DNA from: Nocardioides sp. TRM66260-LWL
GTDB taxonomy: Bacteria > Actinomycetota > Actinomycetes > Propionibacteriales > Nocardioidaceae
Direction: 5' to 3'
Length of the DNA stretch: 64,000 nt
Assembly (NCBI RefSeq): GCF_020075545.1
Contig: NZ_JAIQZK010000001.1
Coordinates: 434,001 to 498,000, forward strand
Shown here in pieces: positions 50,092 through 58,636 of this stretch. A program made the position numbers and the translations under genes. The notes beneath the pieces were generated by a model, which worked only from the letters and a program-made list of their open reading frames with translations, was not told the DNA's origin and did not search any database. Position 1 is the first letter of the stretch. Each line of letters starts with the position of its first letter.

Positions 50092-51021
50092 TCAGACGGC
50101 AAGATGCGGGACGTCGCCCTCGCTGGGGGTCCGTCGATCGCCCGGGCGCAGCTCGACGACGAGCATCGCCGTGAGCACCATGAGCCCGCCCGCGACCATC
50201 CGCAGCGTGGCGTCCTCGCCGCCGAGCGCGACCGCGAAGCCGGCGGCGAAGACCGGCTCCATCGACATGACGATCGCGCAGCGGGTGGGCGGCAGGTGGG
50301 CCTGCGCCCACGTCTGCGCGAGCATCGCCAGCGCCCCGGCGACCAGCGCCATGTAGAGCACCGACGCCCAGTCGGCGGCCGTCGGCGGCAGCACCAGGCC
50401 GTCCCAGGCCGTGGCGGTCAGGCACACCACGGCGATCACGATGATCTGCACGATCGACATGCCGAGCGCCTGACGGGGGTCGGACCACGCGCCGAGCCCG
50501 ACGATGTGCAGCGCGTAGAGGAGCGCGGCGACCAGCGTGATCGCCTCGCCGTAGCCGATCGAGAGCCCGTCAAGGGTCAGCACCGCCAGGCCGGCCATCG
50601 CCAGCGCCACCGCGGCCCAGGTGGTCGCGCCGATGCGGGTGCGCAGCAGCAGCGCGGCGAACAGCGGCGTGCTCACGACGTAGAGGCCGGTGATGAAGCC
50701 CGAGACCGAGGCCGGGGTGTGGGCCAGCCCGGCCGTCTGGAGGATCTGCGCGACGCCGTAGACCAGGCCGAGCACCAGGGCGTGCCGCCGCGACTCCGGC
50801 GTCAGGCGGCGCAGCGCGCCCGGCGCCGCCGCGGCCATGACGACGGCCGCGATCGCGAAGCGCACGGCCAGGAAGTCGAGCGTCGGCACCCGCTCCAGGA
50901 GGTCCTTGATCAGGAAGAACGTGGAGCCCCAGCAGGCGGTCATCGCCAGCAGCGCCGCGGTGGCCAGCAGGCTGGTGCGACGCGAGACGCCGGGGGCGGC
51001 GGACAGGGTGGGCGTGCTCAC
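50092..51021 (-). CDS. EamA/DMT-family transporter
   Basis: A 309-residue protein with ten membrane spans as two EamA repeats. The first opens LAMTACWGSTFFLIKDLLER, the family signature W-G-S-x-F. The second contains ALLYALHIVGLGAW and ends near YMALVAGALAMLAQTWAQ and IVMSMEPVFAAGFAVALGGE (the S-x-E-P-V-F-A motif). DMT transporters export amino acids or metabolites, but the substrate is unknown. The GTG overlaps the endonuclease IV stop (GTGA), so it is the third gene of the pknL-nfo-eamA transcript. Confidence 0.9.
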   Translation of the reverse strand: MSTPTLSAAPGVSRRTSLLATAALLAMTACWGSTFFLIKDLLERVPTLDFLAVRFAIAAVVMAAAAPGALRRLTPESRRHALVLGLVYGVAQILQTAGLAHTPASVSGFITGLYVVSTPLFAALLLRTRIGATTWAAVALAMAGLAVLTLDGLSIGYGEAITLVAALLYALHIVGLGAWSDPRQALGMSIVQIIVIAVVCLTATAWDGLVLPPTAADWASVLYMALVAGALAMLAQTWAQAHLPPTRCAIVMSMEPVFAAGFAVALGGEDATLRMVAGGLMVLTAMLVVELRPGDRRTPSEGDVPHLAV

Positions 51022-51932
51022 GGGGTCTCCTCCCGGAGCCGGCGCAGCAGCGCCAGGCACGGGCTGTCGGGATCGCGGGAGCCGGGGGTCTCGAGGACGA
51101 ACGGCACCCCGGCGGTGAGGGGGTGGGCGAGCAGGGCGGCGAAGGCGTCGACGCCGACGTGGCCCTCGCCCAGGCGCTCGTGGCGGTCCTTGAGGGAGCC
51201 GCGCGGGTCCTTCGAGTCGTTGGCGTGCACGAGCCGCAGGCGTCCGGGCGCGACCTCCTCGAGCCGGCGCAGCGTGGCGTCGACGCCGCCCGGCTCGTCG
51301 AGCGGCGCGCCCGCGGCGAACACGTGGCAGGTGTCGAGGCAGACGCCGACGCGGGGGTGGTGGTCGAGGGCGTCGAGGTAGGGCCCGAGATCGTCGACGC
51401 CCGCGCACAGCGAGCGTCCCTGCCCCGCGGTCGGCTCGAGGAGCAGCATCGGCCCGGCGTCGTCCGCGGCGCCCGCGGCGTCCAGCAGCGGCAGCAGGCC
51501 CTCGCGCACCTGGCGCAGGGCCGCGGCCAGCCGCTCCGCGCTCTCGGCGTCGTCGCCGGCCGGCGACACGAACGACCCGGTGTGCACCACCAGCCCCTCG
51601 GCGCCGATCTCGGCGGCCCGGCGGAGGTTGTGCCCGACCAGGGCGACGCTGTTCTCGTAGGTCGCGGGGGTCGGCGAGCCGAGGTTCACCAGGTACGGCG
51701 CGTGCACGTAGGCGCGCAGGCCGCGCTCGGCCGCTCCGGCGCGGAAGCCGGCGTCGTCGTCGGGGCGGCCCTCGCTGCGCGCCCAGCCGCGCGGGTTGCC
51801 GAGGAACACCTGCACGGCCTCGAGTCCCAGGGCGTCGACGGCGGCCAGCGCGCCCGGCACCAGTCCCTTGCCGACCTGGACGTGGGTGCCCAGCGGGCGC
51901 AGCGGAGCGCCGGTCCCGGTCGTCCCGGTCAT
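51018..51932 (-). CDS. nfo: Endonuclease IV (AP endonuclease)
   Basis: A 304-residue TIM-barrel AP endonuclease for base excision repair, cutting 5' of abasic sites. Metal-binding blocks are AYVHAPYLVNLGSP, GLVVHTGSFVSP, MLLLEPTAGQG, VGVCLDTCHVFAAG, and RLVHANDSKDPRGS followed by DRHERLGEGHVG, then PFVLETPG. All nine conserved zinc-ligand positions appear present. The ATG overlaps the kinase stop (ATGA), placing a repair enzyme in an operon with a PASTA kinase. No LexA box is seen upstream of this operon. Confidence 0.93.
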   Translation of the reverse strand: MTGTTGTGAPLRPLGTHVQVGKGLVPGALAAVDALGLEAVQVFLGNPRGWARSEGRPDDDAGFRAGAAERGLRAYVHAPYLVNLGSPTPATYENSVALVGHNLRRAAEIGAEGLVVHTGSFVSPAGDDAESAERLAAALRQVREGLLPLLDAAGAADDAGPMLLLEPTAGQGRSLCAGVDDLGPYLDALDHHPRVGVCLDTCHVFAAGAPLDEPGGVDATLRRLEEVAPGRLRLVHANDSKDPRGSLKDRHERLGEGHVGVDAFAALLAHPLTAGVPFVLETPGSRDPDSPCLALLRRLREETP

Positions 51933-53965
51933 ACGAGGAAGAGGGTGATGGTCGAGCCCTTGGGCACCTGGTCGCCGCTGCCCGGGGACGTGCGCAGGAC
52001 GTACTGCAGGCCGATGTAGGCGCCCGACCTCGCGACCTTGACCTTGAAGCCCTGGGCCTCCAGCGCCGAGCGGGCGGCGTCGACGCCCGAGCCGATCAGA
52101 CCGCCCGGCACCTTCACGAGCTCGGGGCCGCGCGAGACGACCAGGGTGACGGTGTCGCCCCGGAAGAGCGTGCCGCCGCGGGGGCTCTGCGAGATGACCG
52201 ACCCGGCGGGCACGGTGTCGCTGAACTGCTGCTGGCCGCGGTCGACCCGTAGCCCGCGCGCCTCGAGCGCCCGCTGCGCGTCGTCGGCCGGCTTGCCGAC
52301 CCAGGAGCCGACGCGGATCGGCTGGCGCCCCTTGCTCACGACGAGGTCGACGGAGACCCCCCGGCGCAGCTCGGTGCCGGCCTTCGGGTCGCTGGAGATC
52401 ACCTGGCCCTGCGGCACCGTCTCGGAGTAGCGGCCGGTGACCAGGCCGACCTCGAGACGGGTGTCGCGCAGCGCCTGCTCCGCGTCGTCGCGGGTGCGGC
52501 CGGCGAGGTCGGGCACCGGGTACTGCTCGACGCCGCGCGAGATCACCAGCGTGACGGTGGCACCGTCGAGCACCCGCGACCCCGGATCGGGGTCGGTGGA
52601 GACGACGTGGCCGCGGGCGACGTCGTCGCTGTAGACGGCCGCGCCGGTCTGCACCCGGTAGCCCGCGGCCTCGAGCCGCGCGGTGGCCTGGGCCTGGGTC
52701 AGGTCGAGGACGCTGGGCAGCGAGGCGTAGCGGGCGTAGCCGAACCAGTAGGCGCCGCCGGCCACGGCGAGGGCGAGCACGACGGCCAGGACGAGCAGGA
52801 GGGGGCCGCGCCGACGTCGACGGCGGGGCGCGGCTCCGCCGGCCGAGGCGGCCGGGCCGGCCGGCGTCGGGACGGGGGCGTAGGGGGGAGCCAGCGGGGC
52901 GACGGTGGTGTGCTCGACGTCGGATGCCGACAGACCCTCCGCCCGCGCCGGCGGCCGGGTGGCGAGCGGCATCGTCTGCGGCTCGTGCAGCCGGTCGCGG
53001 ATCTCCTCGACGCCGACGATCTCCTCGGTGCCGCCGAGCGCGGCGACCAGCGGCGTGAGGTCCTGGGTGAGCCCCGGGTCGTCGACGCCCTCGCGCAGCG
53101 CCTGCTGCACCCGGTGCAGGTGCCGCAGCAGCACGCCGGCGTCGGAGGGACGCTGGGTGACGTCGCGCGCGGTCGCGCGGGCCACCAGCGCGTCGACGTA
53201 CGCCGGCAGGCCCGGCACCAGCCGCGACGGCGGCGGGACGTCCTCGTGCACGTGCTTGTAGGCCACCTGGATCGGGCTCTCGCCCTGGTGCGGCTTCTGG
53301 CCGGTGAGCAGCTCGTGCAGGATCACGCCGACGGCGTAGACGTCGGCGCGGGCGTCGCCCGACCCGTCGACGACCAGCTCGGGGGCGACGTAGGAGACGG
53401 TGCCGATCAGCACGCCGGTGGCGGTGTGCTGGGTCTCCGCGCTGATCGCCTTGGCCAGCCCGAAGTCGGCGACCTTGACCTGGCCGTCCTCGGAGATCAG
53501 GACGTTCTCGGGCTTGACGTCGCGGTGCATGAGACCGGCCCGGTGTGCCGCGGCGAGCGCCGAGACGACCGGCTCGAGCAGGGCCAGGGCCTGCGCCGGC
53601 GGCATCGGCGCGCGCTGGGAGATGACATCGCGCAGCGTGTGGCCCGGCACGAGCTCCATCGCGAGGAACACCGTGCCGTCGTCGGCGCCCTGGTCGTAGA
53701 CCGAGACGACGTGCGGGTGGGTCAGCCGCGCCGCCGCCCGGGCCTCGCGGACGAACCGCGCCGCGAACTGCGCGTCGTCGCCGAGCCCGGCGTGCATGAT
53801 CTTCACCGCGACCAGCCGGTCGAGCCGCACGTCGACGGCCTCGTAGACCCCCGCCATGCCGCCGCGCGCGATGCGGCGTCCGACCCGGTAGCGGCCGTCG
53901 AGCAGGCGTCCGGTCAGCGGGTCGGACGAGGCGCCGACGGACCCCGACCGCGGCGACTGCTCCAT
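51929..53965 (-). CDS. pknL: PknL-like Ser/Thr kinase with four PASTA domains
   Basis: A 678-residue transmembrane kinase. The cytoplasmic kinase (about 24-290) has RRIARGGMAGVYEAVDVRLD, VAVKIM, MHRDVKPENVLI, ADFGLAKA and SYVAPELV, all catalytic residues kept. A juxtamembrane linker contains GGTEEIVGVEEIRD and a basic RRRRRR stop before the span at about 387-408. Four PASTA repeats follow, each with a V-I/V-S-x-D/S-P-x-x-G core. PASTA repeats usually sense peptidoglycan fragments. The gene is divergent from the Rv2175c-like gene, as recalled for mycobacterial pknL, whose product phosphorylates that protein. It is coupled to nfo and eamA downstream. Confidence 0.95.
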   Translation of the reverse strand: MEQSPRSGSVGASSDPLTGRLLDGRYRVGRRIARGGMAGVYEAVDVRLDRLVAVKIMHAGLGDDAQFAARFVREARAAARLTHPHVVSVYDQGADDGTVFLAMELVPGHTLRDVISQRAPMPPAQALALLEPVVSALAAAHRAGLMHRDVKPENVLISEDGQVKVADFGLAKAISAETQHTATGVLIGTVSYVAPELVVDGSGDARADVYAVGVILHELLTGQKPHQGESPIQVAYKHVHEDVPPPSRLVPGLPAYVDALVARATARDVTQRPSDAGVLLRHLHRVQQALREGVDDPGLTQDLTPLVAALGGTEEIVGVEEIRDRLHEPQTMPLATRPPARAEGLSASDVEHTTVAPLAPPYAPVPTPAGPAASAGGAAPRRRRRRGPLLLVLAVVLALAVAGGAYWFGYARYASLPSVLDLTQAQATARLEAAGYRVQTGAAVYSDDVARGHVVSTDPDPGSRVLDGATVTLVISRGVEQYPVPDLAGRTRDDAEQALRDTRLEVGLVTGRYSETVPQGQVISSDPKAGTELRRGVSVDLVVSKGRQPIRVGSWVGKPADDAQRALEARGLRVDRGQQQFSDTVPAGSVISQSPRGGTLFRGDTVTLVVSRGPELVKVPGGLIGSGVDAARSALEAQGFKVKVARSGAYIGLQYVLRTSPGSGDQVPKGSTITLFLV

Positions 53966-54061
53966 CCCGATCCGCTCCGCCCGTGCTCGTGTGCGACCTG
54001 CTCGCGGCGTCCGGCACCGCGCCGCCATCGTACGGGTGAGGGGCCGTGGGATCATGGAGGC

Positions 54062-54448
54062 ATGTCCGACACCCCCGCCGCCGACCTCCCGCTCGCCGAC
54101 CACGACCTCGCGGTGCTGGTCGAGGACTGGATCGACTGGGCCGAGGTGGGCCGCCGCATCGGCGTCACCACGTCGCGGGTGAAGTCGATGATCCAGGACC
54201 ACCTGCTCGCCGCGGCCGTGCCCGCGCCCGGACGCGGCCAGCTGGTCCCCGAGCTGTTCGTGCACGACGGCGACCTCGCCAAGGGGCTCAGCGGCGTCGT
54301 GACGATGCTCCACGACGGCGGCTACTCCGACCGCGAGATCATCGCCTGGCTCTTCCTCGACCTCGACCTGCCCGGACGCCCGATCGACGCGCTGCGCGAG
54401 AACCGCGGCTCGGAGGTCAAGCGCCGCGCGCAGGCGATGGCCTGGTAG
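54062..54448 (+). CDS. Rv2175c-like winged-helix DNA-binding protein
   Basis: A 128-residue protein. It reads LVEDWIDWAEVGRRIGVTTS followed by RVKSMIQDHLLAAAVPAP (helix-turn-helix), then QLVPELFVHDGDLAKGL and YSDREIIAWLFLDLDLPGRP. It closely resembles the mycobacterial Rv2175c family, DNA-binding proteins phosphorylated by PknL on an N-terminal Thr; here T4 is the only Thr before the domain. The divergent arrangement with the PknL-like gene matches. The ATG is immediately preceded by GGAGG, an unusually short spacing. An ATG nine bases upstream is an alternative. Confidence 0.9.
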   Translation: MSDTPAADLPLADHDLAVLVEDWIDWAEVGRRIGVTTSRVKSMIQDHLLAAAVPAPGRGQLVPELFVHDGDLAKGLSGVVTMLHDGGYSDREIIAWLFLDLDLPGRPIDALRENRGSEVKRRAQAMAW

Positions 54449-54480
54449 CGCGGCGCCACCGCCTCGGACCTGCCACCGCC

Positions 54481-55590
54481 TCAGACCTGCCGACGCGTGG
54501 CCGCCTCGGCGAGCGCCCGCAGCGCCTCGCGGGGCCGCGCGGCGATCGGGGCGTCCTCCAGCGCCGCGAGGGCGCGCGCGGTGAGGTCGGCGATCAGGGC
54601 CTCGACCCGGGCCAGCGCGCCCGAGCCCTCGATGATCGCGCGCAGCCGCTCGACCTCGGCGGGTGCGAGCGGACGACCGAGGGCGGCGTCCAGCTCCGCG
54701 GCCTCGGCCGGCGCCGCGTGCTCGAGCGCCAGCGCCACCAGCACCGTGCGCTTGCCCTCGACCAGGTCGTCGCCGGCCGGCTTGCCGGTGACGGCGGGGT
54801 CGCCGAAGACGCCCAGCACGTCGTCGCGCAGCTGGAAGGCCTCGCCCAGCGGCAGGCCGTAGGCGCTGAGCGCCTCGAGCTCGCCGGCGTCCGCCCCCGC
54901 GAGCGCGGCGCCGACGTGCAGCGGCCGCTCGATCGAGTACTTCGCCGACTTGTAGCGCAGCACGGTCATCGCGGTGGCGACGTCGGCGCGGCCCCGGGCC
55001 TGCACCGAGACGTCGAGGAACTGCCCCGCGATCACCTCGGTGCGGCAGGCGTCGAAGACCTCCAGGGCCGGGGCGACCTCGGCCGGCGGGAGCCCGCACC
55101 GGCGCAGGGACTCGTCGGCCCAGGCGAGCAGCAGGTCGCCGGTGAGGATGGCCGCCGCCGCGCCGTACTGCGCGGGGTCGCCGGTCCAGTCGGACGCCGC
55201 GTGCTGGGCCTCGAACCCGCGGTGCGTCGACGGCCGGCCCCGTCGGGTGTCGGAGGCGTCCATCAGGTCGTCGTGCACCAGGGCGCTCGCGTGCAGCAGC
55301 TCCAGCGCCGCGCAGGCCCGCACGAGGGCCGCCTCGTGCGCGTCGTCCAGCGGCCGTCCGCCGGCCACGGCGAGGTGGCCCCAGCGGCAGAAGAGCGCCC
55401 GCAGCCGCTTGCCGCCGGCCAGCAGGGCGCGGATCTCGGCGAGCAGCCGCTCCGCGTCGGGCCCCAGCGGCGCGAGGACCGTGGCCTGGTGGTCGACCAC
55501 GGCGTCGAGCGCCGCCTGCACCGCCGCGCGGAAGGCGTCGGCGTCGTCGGCCGGGACGGCCTGCGGGCTCGGGGCGGGGGAGGCGCTCAC
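54481..55590 (-). CDS. Polyprenyl diphosphate synthase (IdsA2-type)
   Basis: A 369-residue trans-prenyltransferase. The first Asp-rich motif is in LVHDDLMDASDTRRGRP (DDLMD). The second region reads FQLRDDVLGVFGDPAVTGKP, with DD followed by VFGD instead of the canonical DDxxD, as in several actinobacterial short-chain synthases. GGKRLRALFCRWGHLA holds the IPP-binding residues. Product chain length (GPP, FPP or GGPP) cannot be fixed by eye; the bulky residues before the first motif suggest a short product. The GTG lies 8 nt after TACGCT. It is divergent from metF. Confidence 0.93.
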   Translation of the reverse strand: MSASPAPSPQAVPADDADAFRAAVQAALDAVVDHQATVLAPLGPDAERLLAEIRALLAGGKRLRALFCRWGHLAVAGGRPLDDAHEAALVRACAALELLHASALVHDDLMDASDTRRGRPSTHRGFEAQHAASDWTGDPAQYGAAAAILTGDLLLAWADESLRRCGLPPAEVAPALEVFDACRTEVIAGQFLDVSVQARGRADVATAMTVLRYKSAKYSIERPLHVGAALAGADAGELEALSAYGLPLGEAFQLRDDVLGVFGDPAVTGKPAGDDLVEGKRTVLVALALEHAAPAEAAELDAALGRPLAPAEVERLRAIIEGSGALARVEALIADLTARALAALEDAPIAARPREALRALAEAATRRQV

Positions 55591-55598
55591 GCGACCCG

Positions 55599-55604
55599 AG
55601 CGTA
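55599..55604 (-). promoter_or_regulatory. -10 element (TACGCT), leaderless
   Basis: On the minus strand TACGCT ends 8 nt before the GTG of the polyprenyl synthase gene. It lies within the 71-bp divergent region shared with metF. Confidence 0.45.
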
Positions 55605-55649
55605 GGCCCCGGGCGTGGACGGCCGCGGTCGGGGCTGGGGCCGCGACCC

Positions 55650-55655
55650 TACGAT
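55650..55655 (+). promoter_or_regulatory. -10 element (TACGAT) for metF, leaderless
   Basis: TACGAT ends 6 nt before the metF ATG. No riboswitch could fit in the short gap. Confidence 0.45.
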
Positions 55656-55661
55656 CGGGGC

Positions 55662-56549
55662 ATGACGATCGGTCGCGGGCGCTCGCTGAGGGACCTCGTG
55701 CAGGCCGGTGAGCGCTCGTTCAGCTTCGAGTTCTTCCCGCCGCGCGACGAGGCGGGCGAGGAGCAGCTGTGGCGGGCCGTCAGCGCGCTCGAGCCGTACG
55801 CGCCGTCGTTCGTCTCGGTCACCTACGGCGCCGGCGGATCCAACCGCGACACCACCGTGCGCATCACCGGGCGCATCGCCCGCGAGACCTCGCTGCTGCC
55901 GATGGCCCATCTCACCTGCGTCGGCCACACCCGCGAGGAGCTCGAGGCGATCCTCGACGAGTACGAGGCGGCCGGCGTCCACCACGTGATGGCGCTGCGC
56001 GGCGACCCCGCCGAGGGCCCCCGGGCGCCGTGGACGCCCACCGAGGGCGGCCTCACCTACGCCCAGGAGCTCGTCGAGATGGCGGCGGCCCGGGGCTTCC
56101 GCATCGGCGTCGCGGCCTTCCCCGAGCGGCACCCGGCCTCGCCCTCGCTCGACTTCGACGCCGACGTGCTCGCCGCCAAGGCCCGCGCGGGCGCCGAGTT
56201 CGCGGTCACCCAGATGTTCTTCCGCGCCGACGACTACCTCGCGCTCGTCGAGCGGGTGCGGGCCCGCGGCGTCGACCTGCCGATCCTGCCCGGCATCATG
56301 CCGATCCTGAACCTCAGCGCGATCCGGCGTCAGGGCGAGCTGATCGGCACCGACGTGCCCCCCGAGATCGTCGCCCGGATCTCGCGCCACGAGGGCGACC
56401 CCGCCGCCATGCGCGCGGAGGGCATCGCGCTGGCCGCGGAGCTGTGCGAGGAGCTCCTCGCGGGCGGCGCGCCGGGCCTGCACTTCTACACGCTCAACCA
56501 GTCGCGGGCGACGCTCGAGATCTTCGAGCGGCTCAACGTCACCGTCTGA
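55662..56549 (+). CDS. metF: Methylenetetrahydrofolate reductase
   Basis: A 295-residue FAD-dependent TIM barrel reducing 5,10-methylene-THF to 5-methyl-THF for methionine synthesis. Motifs are FSFEFFPPRDEAGEEQLW with the catalytic Glu, FVSVTYGAGGSNRDTT, HLTCVGHT, HHVMALRGDPAEG and TQMFFRADDYL, ending GLHFYTLNQSRATLEI. Length is typical. As recalled, a MetF-like gene (Rv2172c) neighbours the idsA2 gene in mycobacteria too. The leaderless ATG argues against a 5'-UTR switch. Confidence 0.95.
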   Translation: MTIGRGRSLRDLVQAGERSFSFEFFPPRDEAGEEQLWRAVSALEPYAPSFVSVTYGAGGSNRDTTVRITGRIARETSLLPMAHLTCVGHTREELEAILDEYEAAGVHHVMALRGDPAEGPRAPWTPTEGGLTYAQELVEMAAARGFRIGVAAFPERHPASPSLDFDADVLAAKARAGAEFAVTQMFFRADDYLALVERVRARGVDLPILPGIMPILNLSAIRRQGELIGTDVPPEIVARISRHEGDPAAMRAEGIALAAELCEELLAGGAPGLHFYTLNQSRATLEIFERLNVTV

Positions 56550-56558
56550 GCCGTCCGC

Positions 56559-57908
56559 TCAGGCGGGGCCGACGACCTGCGCGACGAGCGCCGCCGAGAG
56601 GCCGACGGCCGGCAGGCCCGCGCCCGGGGTGGCGTGCGCGCCCGCCGCGAGGACGCCGGGCACGGGCGTCGTCGGCCCGAGGCGGCGCCGCACCGTCCCG
56701 CGGCCCTGCCACAGGACGCCGTACGGCGAGCCGTGCCAGCGCTCCACCAGCGCCCGGGCCGACAGGTCGACGCGGCCGACGATCCGCGAGCGCACGTCGA
56801 GGCCGCGGCGGGCCAGGGCGACGGCGAGGTCCTCGTCGACCCGGCCCCGGGCGAGGATCGACCAGGCCCGGTGACCCTCCGGCGCCCGGCCTCCGGGTCG
56901 GACGACGAGCAGCGGCTCGCCGTGCAGCACCAGCTCGGGCGGCAGGTCGGGCAGCGGGTCGGACGGGTCGTCGTCGCGCAGCGCGAGGTGGCTGACGACG
57001 GGGGGCAGTGCCGGCATCGACGTCGCGACGTGCGGCGCCAGGGCGGGCAGCCCGCGCGGGTCGATCGCGCAGACGACGAGATCGGCGTCGAGGTCCTCCG
57101 GCGTCGCGCCGTCCCGCTGCACGCGCACGCCGACCGCGCGTCCGGCCTCGAGGCGGACGTCCAGCGCCCGCACGCCGGCGAGCACCTCCACGCCGCGGGT
57201 GACCAGCCGCTGCTCGAGCGCGGCGGCCAGCGCGCCGGTGCCGCCGACGACCCGCCAGGTGCCGAAGGTCTGCTCGAGGTAGGCGGTCAGCGCGGTCCAG
57301 CCGGGGGTCAGGCGCGGGTCCTGGCCGTCGAGGACGGCCGGGTGCGTCGCGACGAGCCGGGCCCGGCGGTCGCGGAAGGCGGCCCGCGCGCGGCGCTCGA
57401 GCGTCTCGCGGGAGTCCAGCCGCAGCCGGGCCTCCGCCGGGAGGGCGTCGCGGCCGCGGAGGTCGGGCGGCACCTCGAAGTAGGCCGTGCGCAGGGCCTC
57501 CCAGTCGCGTCCGGCCTCGTCGACGTAGGCCAGCCAGCGCTCGCCGAGGCCCGCCCGGAGCGCGTCGAACGCCTCCGCCTGCCGTCCGCGGGATCCGGCG
57601 TGGAGCGTCAGCGAGCCGCCGTCGGCGAAGCGGTGCTCGCGCAGGACGTCCTGCGGCACCAGCTCCAGCTCGCGCTCCAGCGGGCGGCCCGACTTGCGGA
57701 ACAGGTCGCGCAGCACGGCCGGGAGCAGGACGGTGGAGACGGCGGCGTCCCAGGCGAAGCCGGGCAGCGCGTCGTCCTCGACGTCGAGCAGCGCGCCGCC
57801 GACCCGGGGGGAGCGCTCGACGAGTCGCACCGCGTGGCCCAGCTTCGCCAGGCGGGCCGCGGCGGCCAGGCCGCCGAGCCCGCCGCCGACGACGACGACG
57901 TCCGCCAC
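56559..57908 (-). CDS. Phytoene desaturase-like (CrtI-type) FAD-dependent oxidoreductase
   Basis: A 449-residue flavoprotein. The N-terminal dinucleotide fold is VADVVVVGGGLGGLAAAARL followed by AKLGHAVRLVERSPRVGGAL. It has the C-terminal CrtI-like FAD segment GVLAAGAHATPGAGLPAVGL. A middle WRVVGGTGALAAALEQRLVT matches the P-x-G-G-x-x-x-L region. It may act on carotenoids or other polyprenyl compounds. The nearby polyprenyl synthase supports an isoprenoid substrate, but phytoene synthase is absent from the window. The GTG was chosen where the Rossmann homology begins; a longer form would carry a Pro/Cys-rich leader. Converges on metF. Confidence 0.85.
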   Translation of the reverse strand: MADVVVVGGGLGGLAAAARLAKLGHAVRLVERSPRVGGALLDVEDDALPGFAWDAAVSTVLLPAVLRDLFRKSGRPLERELELVPQDVLREHRFADGGSLTLHAGSRGRQAEAFDALRAGLGERWLAYVDEAGRDWEALRTAYFEVPPDLRGRDALPAEARLRLDSRETLERRARAAFRDRRARLVATHPAVLDGQDPRLTPGWTALTAYLEQTFGTWRVVGGTGALAAALEQRLVTRGVEVLAGVRALDVRLEAGRAVGVRVQRDGATPEDLDADLVVCAIDPRGLPALAPHVATSMPALPPVVSHLALRDDDPSDPLPDLPPELVLHGEPLLVVRPGGRAPEGHRAWSILARGRVDEDLAVALARRGLDVRSRIVGRVDLSARALVERWHGSPYGVLWQGRGTVRRRLGPTTPVPGVLAAGAHATPGAGLPAVGLSAALVAQVVGPA

Positions 57909-58081
57909 GTCAGCGTTCCGCCCGCTCGGCGGGCACGGCTGGCACGGCTGGCACGGGCAGCGCGGAGCGATCGGGACGGGGCGCGTGCATGTCCGAGACC
58001 CTAGACGCCACCGCGTGACCCGCGGCACGACCGTCGCCGGGGGAGCGGTGCTTGACCGCGGCGCCCGCACGACGCACACTC

Positions 58082-58103
58082 GTGTCGAACAGGCGTTCGA
58101 CAC
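58082..58103 (+). promoter_or_regulatory. LexA/SOS box with perfect extended palindrome (GTGTCGAAC-AGGC-GTTCGACAC)
   Basis: The core at 58085-58100 is an exact match to the actinobacterial SOS consensus TCGAAC-N4-GTTCGA. The symmetry extends three more bases on each side, giving 9-bp arms. It ends 14 nt before the ATG of the HEPN gene, next to its AGGAGG site. Confidence 0.85.
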
Positions 58104-58117
58104 GACAGGAGGCCGAG

Positions 58118-58603
58118 ATGAGCCCCGACCCCACCCCCGCCGCCGCCGACCCGGTCCCGGAGCGCGGCGCGCCCGTCGTCGTCCACCCGGCGCTGCTGTC
58201 CGAGCAGGTGCACGCCTACCTCGAGCGCTCCGCGGCCTCGCTCGCCGAGGCGGCCCACGAGCCGAGCGTCCCGGCGCGGTACGCCACCGCCCACGTCGCC
58301 GCGCTGCAGGCCGCGGCCGCCGTGGTGGCCGCCCGGTCGCGTCCGCAGGCGGGCCGCCCGCGCGGCCGCAGCACCGCCTGGACGCTGCTGGCGCGCCTGG
58401 CCCCCGAGCTGGAGGAGTGGGCCGCGTTCTTCGCCGCCGGCGCCGCCAAGCGGGCCGCGGCCGCCGCCGGCTCCGCTCGGGCCGTCAGCGCGCGAGAGGC
58501 CGACGACCTGCTCCGCGACGCCGAGCGGTTCCTCTCCGTCGTCGAGCAGACTCTCGGCCTGGCGCCGCGGCAGCACGGTCTCGAGCGGCTGCGCGCCGGA
58601 TGA
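58118..58603 (+). CDS. SAV_6107-type HEPN domain protein, predicted SOS-regulated
   Basis: A 161-residue, mostly helical protein resembling the SAV_6107-like HEPN family. The PARYATAHVAALQAAAAVVA segment contains R54-x4-H59, a fit to the Rx4-6H motif of HEPN ribonucleases. A second helical part holds LARLAPELEEWAAFFAAGAA, and the C terminus has SAREADDLLRDAERFLSVVE. HEPN proteins often are metal-independent RNases in toxin-antitoxin, stress or defence systems; this family's activity is undefined. The ATG follows ACAGGAGG. A perfect LexA box sits just upstream, so expression is expected after DNA damage. A methyltransferase gene follows on the same strand after 33 bp. Confidence 0.82.
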   Translation: MSPDPTPAAADPVPERGAPVVVHPALLSEQVHAYLERSAASLAEAAHEPSVPARYATAHVAALQAAAAVVAARSRPQAGRPRGRSTAWTLLARLAPELEEWAAFFAAGAAKRAAAAAGSARAVSAREADDLLRDAERFLSVVEQTLGLAPRQHGLERLRAG

Positions 58604-58624
58604 CCCGTGCTCCTCGCCCCGCAC

Positions 58625-58630
58625 TAGGGT
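58625..58630 (+). promoter_or_regulatory. -10 element (TAGGGT), leaderless
   Basis: TAGGGT ends 6 nt before the ATG of the methyltransferase gene. The gene therefore has its own promoter as well as possible read-through from the HEPN gene. Confidence 0.5.
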
Positions 58631-58636
58631 GGCGCC

